IMG/VR virus record: IMGVR_UViG_3300008050_000360
Location: 1-22,300 of that record
Origin: a virus
Strand: one strand, 5' to 3'
Length of the DNA: 22,300 nt
The position numbers were made by a program, and so were the translations under genes. Below the pieces are notes generated by a model. The model worked only from the letters and a program-made list of their open reading frames with translations, was not told where the DNA came from and searched no databases. Shown piece after piece: positions 7,851 to 14,751 of this stretch (its first letter is position 1; the number at the start of each line of letters is the position of its first letter).

Positions 7851-8191
7851 CTTTCTATTATTGCTCCATTTTCCCAATCTTCCCATACTTCTACTTTATA
7901 TAAGTAACCAGGATTGTTATTTAATATCCATTCGCCAATGTCTTCACAACTCATTCTACCAAATTCTAATATATTACCACCAAAATTAGTTCTTAATTGT
8001 TTTTTTAATCTTCTTTGCATTAATATAAATTCTTCATCTCTATCTGAATGTGTTACTTTTGCATAACATCTAAAACCAAATTGGTGTCTGTGTCTATCTG
8101 ATAAAAATGCTACTTCTGGAAAAATTTCTTTGGCTGCTGGCCAATTATGAAACCCTTCTATGCTAAATGATACTACTACTGAATATTTCAT
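7847..8191 (-). CDS. QueD/PTPS-like T-fold protein lacking the catalytic cysteine
   Basis: The 114-residue product aligns by eye with QueD: an N-terminal strand with FSIEGFHNWP (His15), then HRHQF (His34, His36), matching the three zinc ligands of E. coli QueD (16, 31, 33). A central ILEFGRM resembles the QueD D-F-x-x-L segment. A C-terminal SCEDIGEWI helix and the VEVWEDWENGAII strand match the QueD PTSE...W and E-T ending. The catalytic Cys four residues before the HxH pair is replaced by Leu30, and the DHH motif is not evident. It is therefore unlikely to make 6-carboxytetrahydropterin, and a standard QueD is encoded at 13058-13537. It shares ATGA overlaps with both the upstream 146-residue gene and the downstream glycosyltransferase gene. 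A role in tailoring a 7-deazaguanine is inferred. Confidence 0.6.
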   Translation of the reverse strand: MKYSVVVSFSIEGFHNWPAAKEIFPEVAFLSDRHRHQFGFRCYAKVTHSDRDEEFILMQRRLKKQLRTNFGGNILEFGRMSCEDIGEWILNNNPGYLYKVEVWEDWENGAIIER

Positions 8192-8628
8192 ATTTCTTGA
8201 TCAAATTTATAATTATCTGGATTAATTTCCATCATGTTACATTTTGTTGCTTGGTGTACTCTATACCAACCAGCATCGATACTTAAAGTATCTGTTTCTT
8301 TTAATTTTTGTACAGCACCATCGTTGATTCTATATATAATATGACACCTGTTAAATAAGTCAGGTGGCAATGCATCAAAAGTTGCATTCGACGCTTCTAG
8401 CGTTACAACATTATTGGTAGTATCCAAGATTTCTCGAATAGCCGGAAGATACTTATCATCATCATCTAATAAAGATTTCTTCATATATTCAATTGTAAAA
8501 TAATAATGTGGGTATTGGGATAAATCGTCGACGTCTATTCCGTCGCCTATATCTCTAACAAAGAAAGTCATCATATCTGAATAACGACCTTCTACTTCTC
8601 TACCTATCCATTGATCTTTTCCGTACAT
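8188..8628 (-). CDS. Hypothetical protein, 146 aa, coupled to the QueD-like gene
   Basis: This gene opens the cluster that leads to dpdA. The product is acidic and aromatic-rich (QYPHYYFTIEYMKK, DAGWYRVHQATK) with two cysteines and no membrane segment or recognised catalytic motif. I cannot assign a family. Its stop overlaps the QueD-like start in an ATGA, strong evidence of co-translation. The ATG has no clear Shine-Dalgarno sequence and is preceded by an A-rich run. A part in the DNA-modification pathway is suggested by location only. Confidence 0.7.
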   Translation of the reverse strand: MYGKDQWIGREVEGRYSDMMTFFVRDIGDGIDVDDLSQYPHYYFTIEYMKKSLLDDDDKYLPAIREILDTTNNVVTLEASNATFDALPPDLFNRCHIIYRINDGAVQKLKETDTLSIDAGWYRVHQATKCNMMEINPDNYKFDQEI

Positions 8629-8660
8629 TTTTTTTATATATTATAATAAATTTATTTGTA

Positions 8661-11171
8661 TTATCCAAATGAAAAGAACTTATTTACATTATTATTTTCT
8701 GGCAAATTATCCCAATTCATTGCTAGATAAAAATCATCTATTTTGCCTCTTAATGCACTGTTAAATATTTTATTTCTATCGATATATTTTTTAACAAATT
8801 CTGTTAATTGTCTTGGGTCTTCATATCCTCTTAATGCAATAGTATCAAAACCCATTGCATTTGTCTTAAGATATGCCCATTTAATTTTATCTCCATCATT
8901 AATAGCTTCGAATTTTTTCTCGATACCTAAATGATGTAACATATCATTATAATTGATAGAAGATTTAACATGAATTGGCGTTCCTTTTAAATAACCAGCA
9001 AACGGCTTCCTCTTTTTGGTGTATTTACTAATCTCTTTTACTCCTGTATTGTTCATCACGTTTAAAATATCAGAGTCTTGTATTTTATCCTTAAATTCCA
9101 TTATCATATCAGTAGTATCTAATTTTGATCTTTGTTTTAATATATACCAAAGTGTCTCTTCCATTATTTCTTTAAAATCTACTGGAAAAGATGATCTGAC
9201 TACGTCTAAACCTTTTATATCCAGTTTATCAGTTGGTTTTCCTTCTTTAAATATCACCCATTGAGCATACCGCTTTTTTGCAATCCACACGCCAGATTTT
9301 GCTACATATTCTTGTTTAATCTGGAACCTATGTTCTTTTGTGTTATGAAAATATAATGAATATTGATTATACATTTCATTTACATGATTTTGAATTTCAG
9401 CTGCTACTTCATTTGTTTTTTCGATCATGAATTGTTCATCATTTTCATCAAAATTAGGATACCTTTTTTCTATAAGTGGTAAACTAGAAACAAATGTTGA
9501 ATCTGTGTCTGTATAGAATGAAAAATCTACTCTTTTGCCTGTTGCATTTCTAAAATTGTTTTTACCTGTTTCTTTTTTATAATAAGCATTAATGACCTTC
9601 GCAGAAAACTTAATTACACTTTGTCCTGTTGCTGTAATTGCTCCTGCATTATCTAAGTCATGAAACCTAAATGTTTTTAATCCTAATACTCCATAAAACT
9701 TATTAAGTAGTGTTTTTTGTGCTAATTGCTCTGCATCATAAAATTTATATTTTTCAGATCCTACTTTGTGCTTGTCTCTTTCAGTTTTAAACTCAACACG
9801 TTCAGCAAACCACTTTTTTAATATTCTAGGTAGAAATCCTACACTCCTAGTATCATATACAACCCCGTTACTTGCTACTGTAAATTTATTTTTAATTAAC
9901 CATTGTTTTACGTCATCAATTGGTTGCCCGTTAATTTTTACACTAACTGGGTCTTTCTTTAATAAACATTCTTGTTTCCAATTGGAAATAACGCCAACTT
10001 TAGTTTCAGGCGATATATTAAGACTCATTATTATACTAGGATATAGTGAAGTTAAATCTAAATCATATATCCATTTATATAATCCTGGTGTTGGTGGCAT
10101 TACATATGCTCCTGCTAATTTATCTTGTCGTTCTTCTTCAACAAACCTAAATTGTTTATTTGGAGCTACTAATCCATTTCTTTTTAAATCTACTATTGCT
10201 GCGCCATCTAAATATTTAGATGAATAATATACATCTTCATAAGGAACATGTCCTTTGTGGCATATAGTTCTTGCTAAATTAATTAATTGTAACTTTTCAT
10301 CTAATTCAAAAACCAAGTCAACATCAGTCATGTTATATTCTATAAATTTATTAATATCTGTTTCAAATAATAAATCTAAATCTCCTTCATATTCAACTTT
10401 GCCTTTACCTAGCTCAAATTTAGCTATTGTGTCTAATCGGTAATTAGGTCTTTCATTTCCTGGTTGTGCTTTATAGAGTGGTAAATAATCTAAACTTGAT
10501 ACTCCAAATATTTTATATTTTTCACGATGTTTATTCCACTCCACAATTCCAACAGGAGATAATTTTTTTACTGACTTTGGGCCTAGCACTTTTTTAATAC
10601 GATTTACTAAATATGGTATATCATATCCATCTGTATTCCACCCAGTTATTACTGTTGGTTGTATTTCTGAAAAGTAATTAATAAATTTGATTAGCATATC
10701 AGATTCAGTACCAAAAGATTCGATAGTTACATTATCTCCATAAATAACATCGTCAGATAGTCGTTTACGTTCATCTAAAACTAGAACTCTTCGGTCTTTA
10801 CCTTTTTTATCATAATATGCTATGGAAGTTATTTGGGTTCGAACATCTTCTGGTGTTGAATACCCATATTCGTCTTTTGCTGTTTCTATATCAAAAAAGA
10901 AGTCAGAATGTCCGGTAGACACTTTATCTGAATCATGATATAAATCTATTAATGTTCTGACTTCTGCATTTAAGTCAGATTCATATGCATTCCTATTATC
11001 TTTGTGATTTCCAGCTGTTTTGCTTAATCTTTGTCCATTTAATGAAACATATTTTCCGTTGTCGTCTGGAAGATATCCATATGGCTGAAAATTTATTGTT
11101 TTGTGACCTAATTCATCGTCCCATACGTGCATTGTATTTGTCTTTTTGTGAAATGCTATATTTTGATACAT
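8661..11171 (-). CDS. 43: DNA polymerase, family B, gp43-like
   Basis: The replicative polymerase, 836 residues (T4 gp43 is 898). Exonuclease motifs are present: FFFDIET (Asp94, Glu96), the GWNTDGYDIPYL region near 177-188, and YNMTDVD (Asp283). Polymerase motifs are also intact: A, DLTSLYPS (Asp372); B, KTLLNKFYG near 486-494; and C, YTDTDS (Asp555, Asp557), followed by a KKRYA motif. Both proofreading and synthesis should therefore be active. No intein or split is present, although this gene is a frequent insertion site in T4-like phages. It is 4 bases downstream of the small membrane protein gene. Confidence 0.98.
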   Translation of the reverse strand: MYQNIAFHKKTNTMHVWDDELGHKTINFQPYGYLPDDNGKYVSLNGQRLSKTAGNHKDNRNAYESDLNAEVRTLIDLYHDSDKVSTGHSDFFFDIETAKDEYGYSTPEDVRTQITSIAYYDKKGKDRRVLVLDERKRLSDDVIYGDNVTIESFGTESDMLIKFINYFSEIQPTVITGWNTDGYDIPYLVNRIKKVLGPKSVKKLSPVGIVEWNKHREKYKIFGVSSLDYLPLYKAQPGNERPNYRLDTIAKFELGKGKVEYEGDLDLLFETDINKFIEYNMTDVDLVFELDEKLQLINLARTICHKGHVPYEDVYYSSKYLDGAAIVDLKRNGLVAPNKQFRFVEEERQDKLAGAYVMPPTPGLYKWIYDLDLTSLYPSIIMSLNISPETKVGVISNWKQECLLKKDPVSVKINGQPIDDVKQWLIKNKFTVASNGVVYDTRSVGFLPRILKKWFAERVEFKTERDKHKVGSEKYKFYDAEQLAQKTLLNKFYGVLGLKTFRFHDLDNAGAITATGQSVIKFSAKVINAYYKKETGKNNFRNATGKRVDFSFYTDTDSTFVSSLPLIEKRYPNFDENDEQFMIEKTNEVAAEIQNHVNEMYNQYSLYFHNTKEHRFQIKQEYVAKSGVWIAKKRYAQWVIFKEGKPTDKLDIKGLDVVRSSFPVDFKEIMEETLWYILKQRSKLDTTDMIMEFKDKIQDSDILNVMNNTGVKEISKYTKKRKPFAGYLKGTPIHVKSSINYNDMLHHLGIEKKFEAINDGDKIKWAYLKTNAMGFDTIALRGYEDPRQLTEFVKKYIDRNKIFNSALRGKIDDFYLAMNWDNLPENNNVNKFFSFG

Positions 11172-11175
11172 TTAT

Positions 11176-11403
11176 TTATTTCTTCTTTTGTTTATATATT
11201 ATATACATCCCATATACATTAATTGTTATAATAACTAAGCTTAATACTAAGTGGCTAAAATTATTAATAAAAAAATCATATACTATCCATCCAGTATCGC
11301 CTATAATCCAAGCAATCATTGCGTATAATGTATATTGGCGAGCATTGAATATATACCCTATTAATACTAATCCTGTGCTGACCCATCCTAATAAATCTAT
11401 CAT
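11176..11403 (-). CDS. Small integral membrane protein, 75 aa
   Basis: The 75-residue product is almost entirely hydrophobic, with about three membrane-spanning segments (near residues 2-19, 26-46 and 49-68) and a basic KQKKK C-terminus. The first segment has a GYIFNAR turn and the second a WIIGDTGW motif. The three-helix shape recalls half-transporters of the PnuC or SemiSWEET kind, but I see no diagnostic motif and do not claim transport. It overlaps the phosphoribosyltransferase stop in an ATGA, so the two are probably co-translated. Confidence 0.7.
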   Translation of the reverse strand: MIDLLGWVSTGLVLIGYIFNARQYTLYAMIAWIIGDTGWIVYDFFINNFSHLVLSLVIITINVYGMYIIYKQKKK

Positions 11404-11909
11404 ACTTTATATATATTTTTATAATTTCTACAATGACCATTTTCGTCATCCATACCATATCCAACGACCCATTCATCTCCAATAGTCATTACATCATATA
11501 TTGGCGCATCTATTTTATGCGGAGAATTTTTTCTTTTTAATAATGTAACAACATTAATTGATTTTGGTTTTTTAACTCTCAAATAATTTACAACTGCATT
11601 TACAGTATTTCCTGTATCATAAATGTCATCAATAACGTAAACGTGTTTTCCTTTAATTGGTGTCTCTAAATCTTTTGTAATTTCAATATCGCCTTGTTTT
11701 CTTTTTGTTATATATGATTTTACTCTCATAAAATCGCACTCTAAATCAATATCCATTGCACGGATAAAATCAACAAAAAATACAGCTCCTCCATTTAATA
11801 TACAAATTGCAACTACTGGCGTTTTATCAAATTTGTGGTCGTCTGCTAATTGTTTAGCTAGTATTTTTATTTTAATACTTAATTCTTGTTCGTCTATTAA
11901 TTTTTTCAT
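11400..11909 (-). CDS. hpt: Hypoxanthine/guanine phosphoribosyltransferase
   Basis: The 169-residue protein is a type I phosphoribosyltransferase. The PRPP-binding motif VYVIDDIYDTGNTV lies at residues 90-103, preceded by the CILNGGAVF loop (LKGG-like) and followed by the VVTLLKRK strand and a YVVGYGMD-like ending (here WVVGYGMDDE) typical of Hpt/HGPRT. The enzyme joins hypoxanthine or guanine to PRPP, giving IMP or GMP. Exact base preference is not certain. It is linked by ATGA overlaps to the GroES-like gene upstream and the membrane protein gene downstream, and lies just after folE-queD-queE. Salvage of guanine released by DpdA is an attractive inferred role. Confidence 0.9.
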   Translation of the reverse strand: MKKLIDEQELSIKIKILAKQLADDHKFDKTPVVAICILNGGAVFFVDFIRAMDIDLECDFMRVKSYITKRKQGDIEITKDLETPIKGKHVYVIDDIYDTGNTVNAVVNYLRVKKPKSINVVTLLKRKNSPHKIDAPIYDVMTIGDEWVVGYGMDDENGHCRNYKNIYKV

Positions 11910-12211
11910 TGTTCTATTGATACCATTGATATTTCCATTTCTCTAACCAAAATATATTCTTCATCATCTAATTTAACCTTTTTCTGGCCGCCTAAATTAT
12001 TTTTACTAATCAATATACGATCTCCTACTTTTACTGTCATAGGGATTCTATTGCCTGTTTGTGTAAATAATCCAGCACCTACAGACACTACGTCAGCATA
12101 TACAAATTCTTCATCATATGCACCATCTACTAATATAATACCGCCTTCTGTTTTTTCTGCTTTTTCTTGTTCTTTTAGGAGCACTTGATCTCCAATTGGT
12201 TTCATTTTCAT
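11906..12211 (-). CDS. GroES-like co-chaperonin
   Basis: The 101-residue product matches GroES in order: start MKMKPIGDQVLLK, the mobile-loop region EKTEGGIILV, the VYADVVSVGAG strand, VKVGDRILISK, and DDEEYILVREMEI. It has the usual length (about 97). T4 uses its own co-chaperonin gp31 with host GroEL to fold the major capsid protein. This protein looks more like true GroES than like gp31 and could serve the same purpose or help fold phage enzymes. The mobile loop keeps the GGIIL residues that contact GroEL. It overlaps the downstream phosphoribosyltransferase start by four bases. Confidence 0.93.
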   Translation of the reverse strand: MKMKPIGDQVLLKEQEKAEKTEGGIILVDGAYDEEFVYADVVSVGAGLFTQTGNRIPMTVKVGDRILISKNNLGGQKKVKLDDEEYILVREMEISMVSIEQ

Positions 12212-12213
12212 AA

Positions 12214-13065
12214 TTATACTCCTCTTTCTGTGTTAAATGCTATTATATGATCCCTGCCTGTCATGTTATATCCTTCTTCTGCACACATTTGGAATACTAA
12301 TGGATACATTAATATTAATTGTTCCCTTGTATCGCCGGCTGGCATTATAAATGTTTTTGATTTTGGTATTAACATTAACTTTCTAAAATCTTCTATTTCT
12401 TTTAAGTTAGATGCTGTTCCATCCCATACTGGTTTATAATGATAATCTTTATGGTATGACAATGTTTTAAAAATTGCATCTGCTTCCAGCCTATACTTAT
12501 TATGTTGTTTAATCATTCTTTCGTCTACCACTTTCCCACCAGGAGTAACTGCTCCTAGTTTTGGAATTGAGTTTGAAAACTTCGGTGAAAGAGATATTAA
12601 ATCAATTGGATAATCGGTTTCTAAAAAATGAGATCCTTCTGTTTCAATAGTTACAAATATTCCTCTTTCTTTTGCGAAATGAGTTATTTCGTTTACTAAT
12701 GCTGGATGCATAGTTGGAGAACCACCTGTTAACATCATTTCTTTTACATGAGGATTTTCATCATATATTTTAATAATGTCATTAAATGTAAATGTTCCTT
12801 TTTCTGGGTGGATACTTGTATACCAACTATCACACCAACCGCCTTCGCCAAAATAACATCTGTGGGTACAACCTGTTGTTCGAACTGCAATAGTTGGACG
12901 ACCAAATCTACTACCTTCTGATTGTACACATCTGTATACTTCTAATATAGGAAGTGTTTTATTATAATCTGTTATTCGCTTTAATATTCCTGTTTCCATT
13001 TTATATTCTCTTTTAAAATCTTCTAATTCTATATCTGTTTCGAAATGTAAATTGCTATCATTCAT
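12214..13065 (-). CDS. queE: 7-carboxy-7-deazaguanine synthase QueE (radical SAM), variant cysteine spacing
   Basis: QueE converts 6-carboxytetrahydropterin to CDG using S-adenosylmethionine and a [4Fe-4S] cluster. The 283-residue protein has the QueE-type QSEGSRFGRPTIAVRTTGC region, a glycine-rich LTGGSPTMHP motif, IETEG and the SLSPK motif typical of the family. The three cysteines are Cys66, Cys70 and Cys78, i.e. CX3CX7C rather than the usual CX3CX2C. The reading was checked on the bases and there is no frameshift. It overlaps the queD stop by 8 bases. No queC follows. Confidence 0.92.
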   Translation of the reverse strand: MNDSNLHFETDIELEDFKREYKMETGILKRITDYNKTLPILEVYRCVQSEGSRFGRPTIAVRTTGCTHRCYFGEGGWCDSWYTSIHPEKGTFTFNDIIKIYDENPHVKEMMLTGGSPTMHPALVNEITHFAKERGIFVTIETEGSHFLETDYPIDLISLSPKFSNSIPKLGAVTPGGKVVDERMIKQHNKYRLEADAIFKTLSYHKDYHYKPVWDGTASNLKEIEDFRKLMLIPKSKTFIMPAGDTREQLILMYPLVFQMCAEEGYNMTGRDHIIAFNTERGV

Positions 13066-13537
13066 AATATATACTTGAATTTTTATCGTTTTCGAAACAC
13101 TCTACCTTTACTACTTTACATCTTCCAGCATCTGTTTTGGATAGAACTTCATTAAATTTGTCATAAACTATTTTAGCACAAGATTCAGCGCCCATCTTTT
13201 CTAAGAAGTGTACTTTTGCTAATCCCATCTGTCCCATTTGTTCGAATATGTCTTTATAAGGATCATCTTCTTGAATTAATAAAGTATGGTCCCACATATG
13301 ATTCATCCAATCCTTTAATCCATTGCCAATGGGTTTGTCTTTAAATCCACCATAATCTACAATCCAATTCATATCATCTAATCCATCATTTTCATCAAAT
13401 GGAGTATTAGATTCAAACCATATTTTAAATTTTAAAGCGTATCCGTGTAATAACTCACAATGAGAATGTGATGCTTTCCATTGTCTTAATGCAACTGAGT
13501 AGTTGTCGAATATTTTTGTTGATTGATATTTTCCCAT
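13058..13537 (-). CDS. queD: 6-carboxytetrahydropterin synthase QueD
   Basis: QueD makes 6-carboxytetrahydropterin from dihydroneopterin triphosphate, the step between FolE and QueE. The 159-residue protein has HSHCELLHGY with catalytic Cys27 and zinc ligand His31 at the same numbers as in E. coli QueD. His24/His26 lie nearby, a WDHT motif (Asp83, His84) is present, and it ends VKVECFEN with the conserved Glu. The usual HGH zinc motif reads HGY, a form I recall from other phage QueD proteins. It is longer than bacterial QueD (about 120) through inserted loops. Its start makes a TAATG overlap with the small membrane-protein gene. Confidence 0.93.
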   Translation of the reverse strand: MGKYQSTKIFDNYSVALRQWKASHSHCELLHGYALKFKIWFESNTPFDENDGLDDMNWIVDYGGFKDKPIGNGLKDWMNHMWDHTLLIQEDDPYKDIFEQMGQMGLAKVHFLEKMGAESCAKIVYDKFNEVLSKTDAGRCKVVKVECFENDKNSSIYYE

Positions 13538-13692
13538 TATACTAATTCTTCTACTATTCCTATAAATTCACTAAATACTAAAATACCTGCTGCTAAAGGT
13601 AAATCAAAAGGTATTATTATATAACCTAAAATTCTTATTCCTGATTTGATAAAACTTATTATTTGGTGTTTTTTTGCGTCTGGTTGTTTCAT
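13537..13692 (-). CDS. Small membrane protein, 51 aa, between folE and queD
   Basis: A 51-codon frame links folE and queD: its ATG is 11 bases after the folE stop and its TAA overlaps the queD ATG (TAATG). The product has a basic N-terminus (MKQPDAKKHQ), one or two hydrophobic segments (ILGYIIIPFDLPLAAGILVF) and an acidic end (GIVEELV). I recall similar short proteins from other phages but no function. The exact fit between two pathway genes makes it a convincing gene. Its role is unknown. Confidence 0.7.
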   Translation of the reverse strand: MKQPDAKKHQIISFIKSGIRILGYIIIPFDLPLAAGILVFSEFIGIVEELV

Positions 13693-13702
13693 ATATATTT
13701 AT

Positions 13703-14365
13703 TTAATTATAACCTCTTATAAATTCATAAAACTCATTTCTTGTAGCCGGATCATTTTTAAATGCACCTGTTAGCTTCGAAGTTTTCATCGATGCTCCTC
13801 CGTGTTTAACTCCTCGACATTGTACACAATTATGGGTAGCTTCTATCATAACTGCTACCCCATTGTTATTACATATAATAGTATCTATAGAATTGTGTAT
13901 TGCAACTGTTAATTGTTCTTGTATTGCCCCTCTTCTAGAAAAATGTTCTACTAATCGATTTAATTTTGATAATCCGATAACTTTGCTATCTTTTCCAGGA
14001 ATATAAGCTACATGAACTTTGCCTAATATAGTTTGGTGATGATGTGAACACATTGATGTTAATGGAATACCTCCTTCAAATACCATACCATCATAACCAT
14101 CAGATGGAAATGCTGTAATATTAGGAGCTCCTTCATATCGACCAGCCCACAAATCATTTACATATGCTTTAGCAACACGCATTGGCGTATTATCCGAATT
14201 TGGATCTTCTTGCCAATGACACCCTAAGGCATCTAAAAAATTACCAAATGCATACGCTGCATTTTGTATCATTTGTTGTCTTTCTTGATCTGATAAAGGT
14301 CCTCCGGGGACTACGCCATTGGCAAATCCTTCTTTAACTAATTCAATACTATTTTTTATTGTCAT
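13703..14365 (-). CDS. folE: GTP cyclohydrolase I, FolE type
   Basis: This enzyme opens GTP to dihydroneopterin triphosphate, the first step to folate and to 7-deazaguanines. The 220-residue protein shows the type IA signature: SMCSHHHQ (zinc ligands Cys106 and His109, catalytic His108), GKVHVAYIPG, GLSKLNRLVEHFSRR, then ATHNCVQCRG (His178, zinc ligand Cys180). E. coli has CEHH where this has CSHH, but all metal and catalytic positions are kept. The N-terminus overlaps the upstream 107-residue gene by 17 bases. With queD and queE downstream it is best read as the entry step of 7-deazaguanine synthesis. Confidence 0.96.
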   Translation of the reverse strand: MTIKNSIELVKEGFANGVVPGGPLSDQERQQMIQNAAYAFGNFLDALGCHWQEDPNSDNTPMRVAKAYVNDLWAGRYEGAPNITAFPSDGYDGMVFEGGIPLTSMCSHHHQTILGKVHVAYIPGKDSKVIGLSKLNRLVEHFSRRGAIQEQLTVAIHNSIDTIICNNNGVAVMIEATHNCVQCRGVKHGGASMKTSKLTGAFKNDPATRNEFYEFIRGYN

Positions 14366-14672
14366 GTTTTATATTTTCTTTGTTGTGCTTTAATAATTTC
14401 GAGATGCTGTCTATAGTATCTAAATTAATTCGCAACCACTTCTTATAATCTTTTTGTTGTATAATTAGTTTACTACAATATTCATATTCTTCAAACTTTT
14501 CTCCTACTTTAATCAAATATGATATAAAATCTACGATATTTTTTTTATATCGTTTAAAACACAATTCATCGGTCATATGAAGCTGTAGTGGTGATTGTTT
14601 TAATATAACTCTAACACATCGACGAAACATTTTATTGTCTACGTTTTCTGGCTCTAAAAATTCAAATTTCAT
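14349..14672 (-). CDS. Hypothetical protein, 107 aa
   Basis: The 107-residue product is basic and helical in composition (VRVILKQSPLQLH, KRYKKNIVDFISYLIK, KWLRINLDTIDSISKLL), with a lysine/asparagine-rich tail and three cysteines. No motif or family is recognised. It overlaps the folE start by 17 bases, so the two are likely co-translated. Base composition is even more AT-rich than that of the flanking enzymes, as often seen for phage accessory genes. Confidence 0.65.
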   Translation of the reverse strand: MKFEFLEPENVDNKMFRRCVRVILKQSPLQLHMTDELCFKRYKKNIVDFISYLIKVGEKFEEYEYCSKLIIQQKDYKKWLRINLDTIDSISKLLKHNKENIKHDNKK

Positions 14673-14751
14673 TTCTTTTATTTAATATAATAAAATTATC
14701 GGAAATATCCAAACCATAATATAATCTTGTTATCCAGTCGTCTTTTCTCAT
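14662..14751 (-). CDS. Possible 29-aa peptide coupled to the ribonucleotide reductase gene
   Basis: An ATG overlaps the reductase stop codon (TAATG at 14753-14749) and opens a 29-codon frame (MRKDDWITRLYYGLDISDNF...) that ends 11 bases inside the next gene. The coupling arrangement is the same as for accepted genes here, and the N-terminal half looks protein-like. Against it, the frame is very short and part of it runs through AT-rich sequence where open frames occur by chance. Confidence 0.4.
   Translation of the reverse strand: MRKDDWITRLYYGLDISDNFIILNKRNEI

Noticed and set aside
7851-7886. Upstream start (7886) for the glycosyltransferase
   Set aside because: It would add 12 residues overlapping the QueD-like gene. 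The ATG at 7850 gives an ATGA overlap and a natural GT-B beginning (MKKVFYFG).
8645-8656. 12-base palindrome AATAAATTTATT as terminator or operator
   Set aside because: It is purely A/T with no T-tract beyond background and no GC stem; weak as a terminator and likely compositional.
9766-10227. Plus-strand open frame of 153 codons inside the polymerase region
   Set aside because: Antisense to conserved polymerase motifs on the minus strand; no ribosome binding site and shadow-like composition.
10985-11485. Plus-strand open frame of 166 codons
   Set aside because: It lies antisense to the polymerase, membrane protein and phosphoribosyltransferase genes. Its composition (Ile, Tyr, His, Phe runs) is that of a shadow of AT-rich coding sequence.
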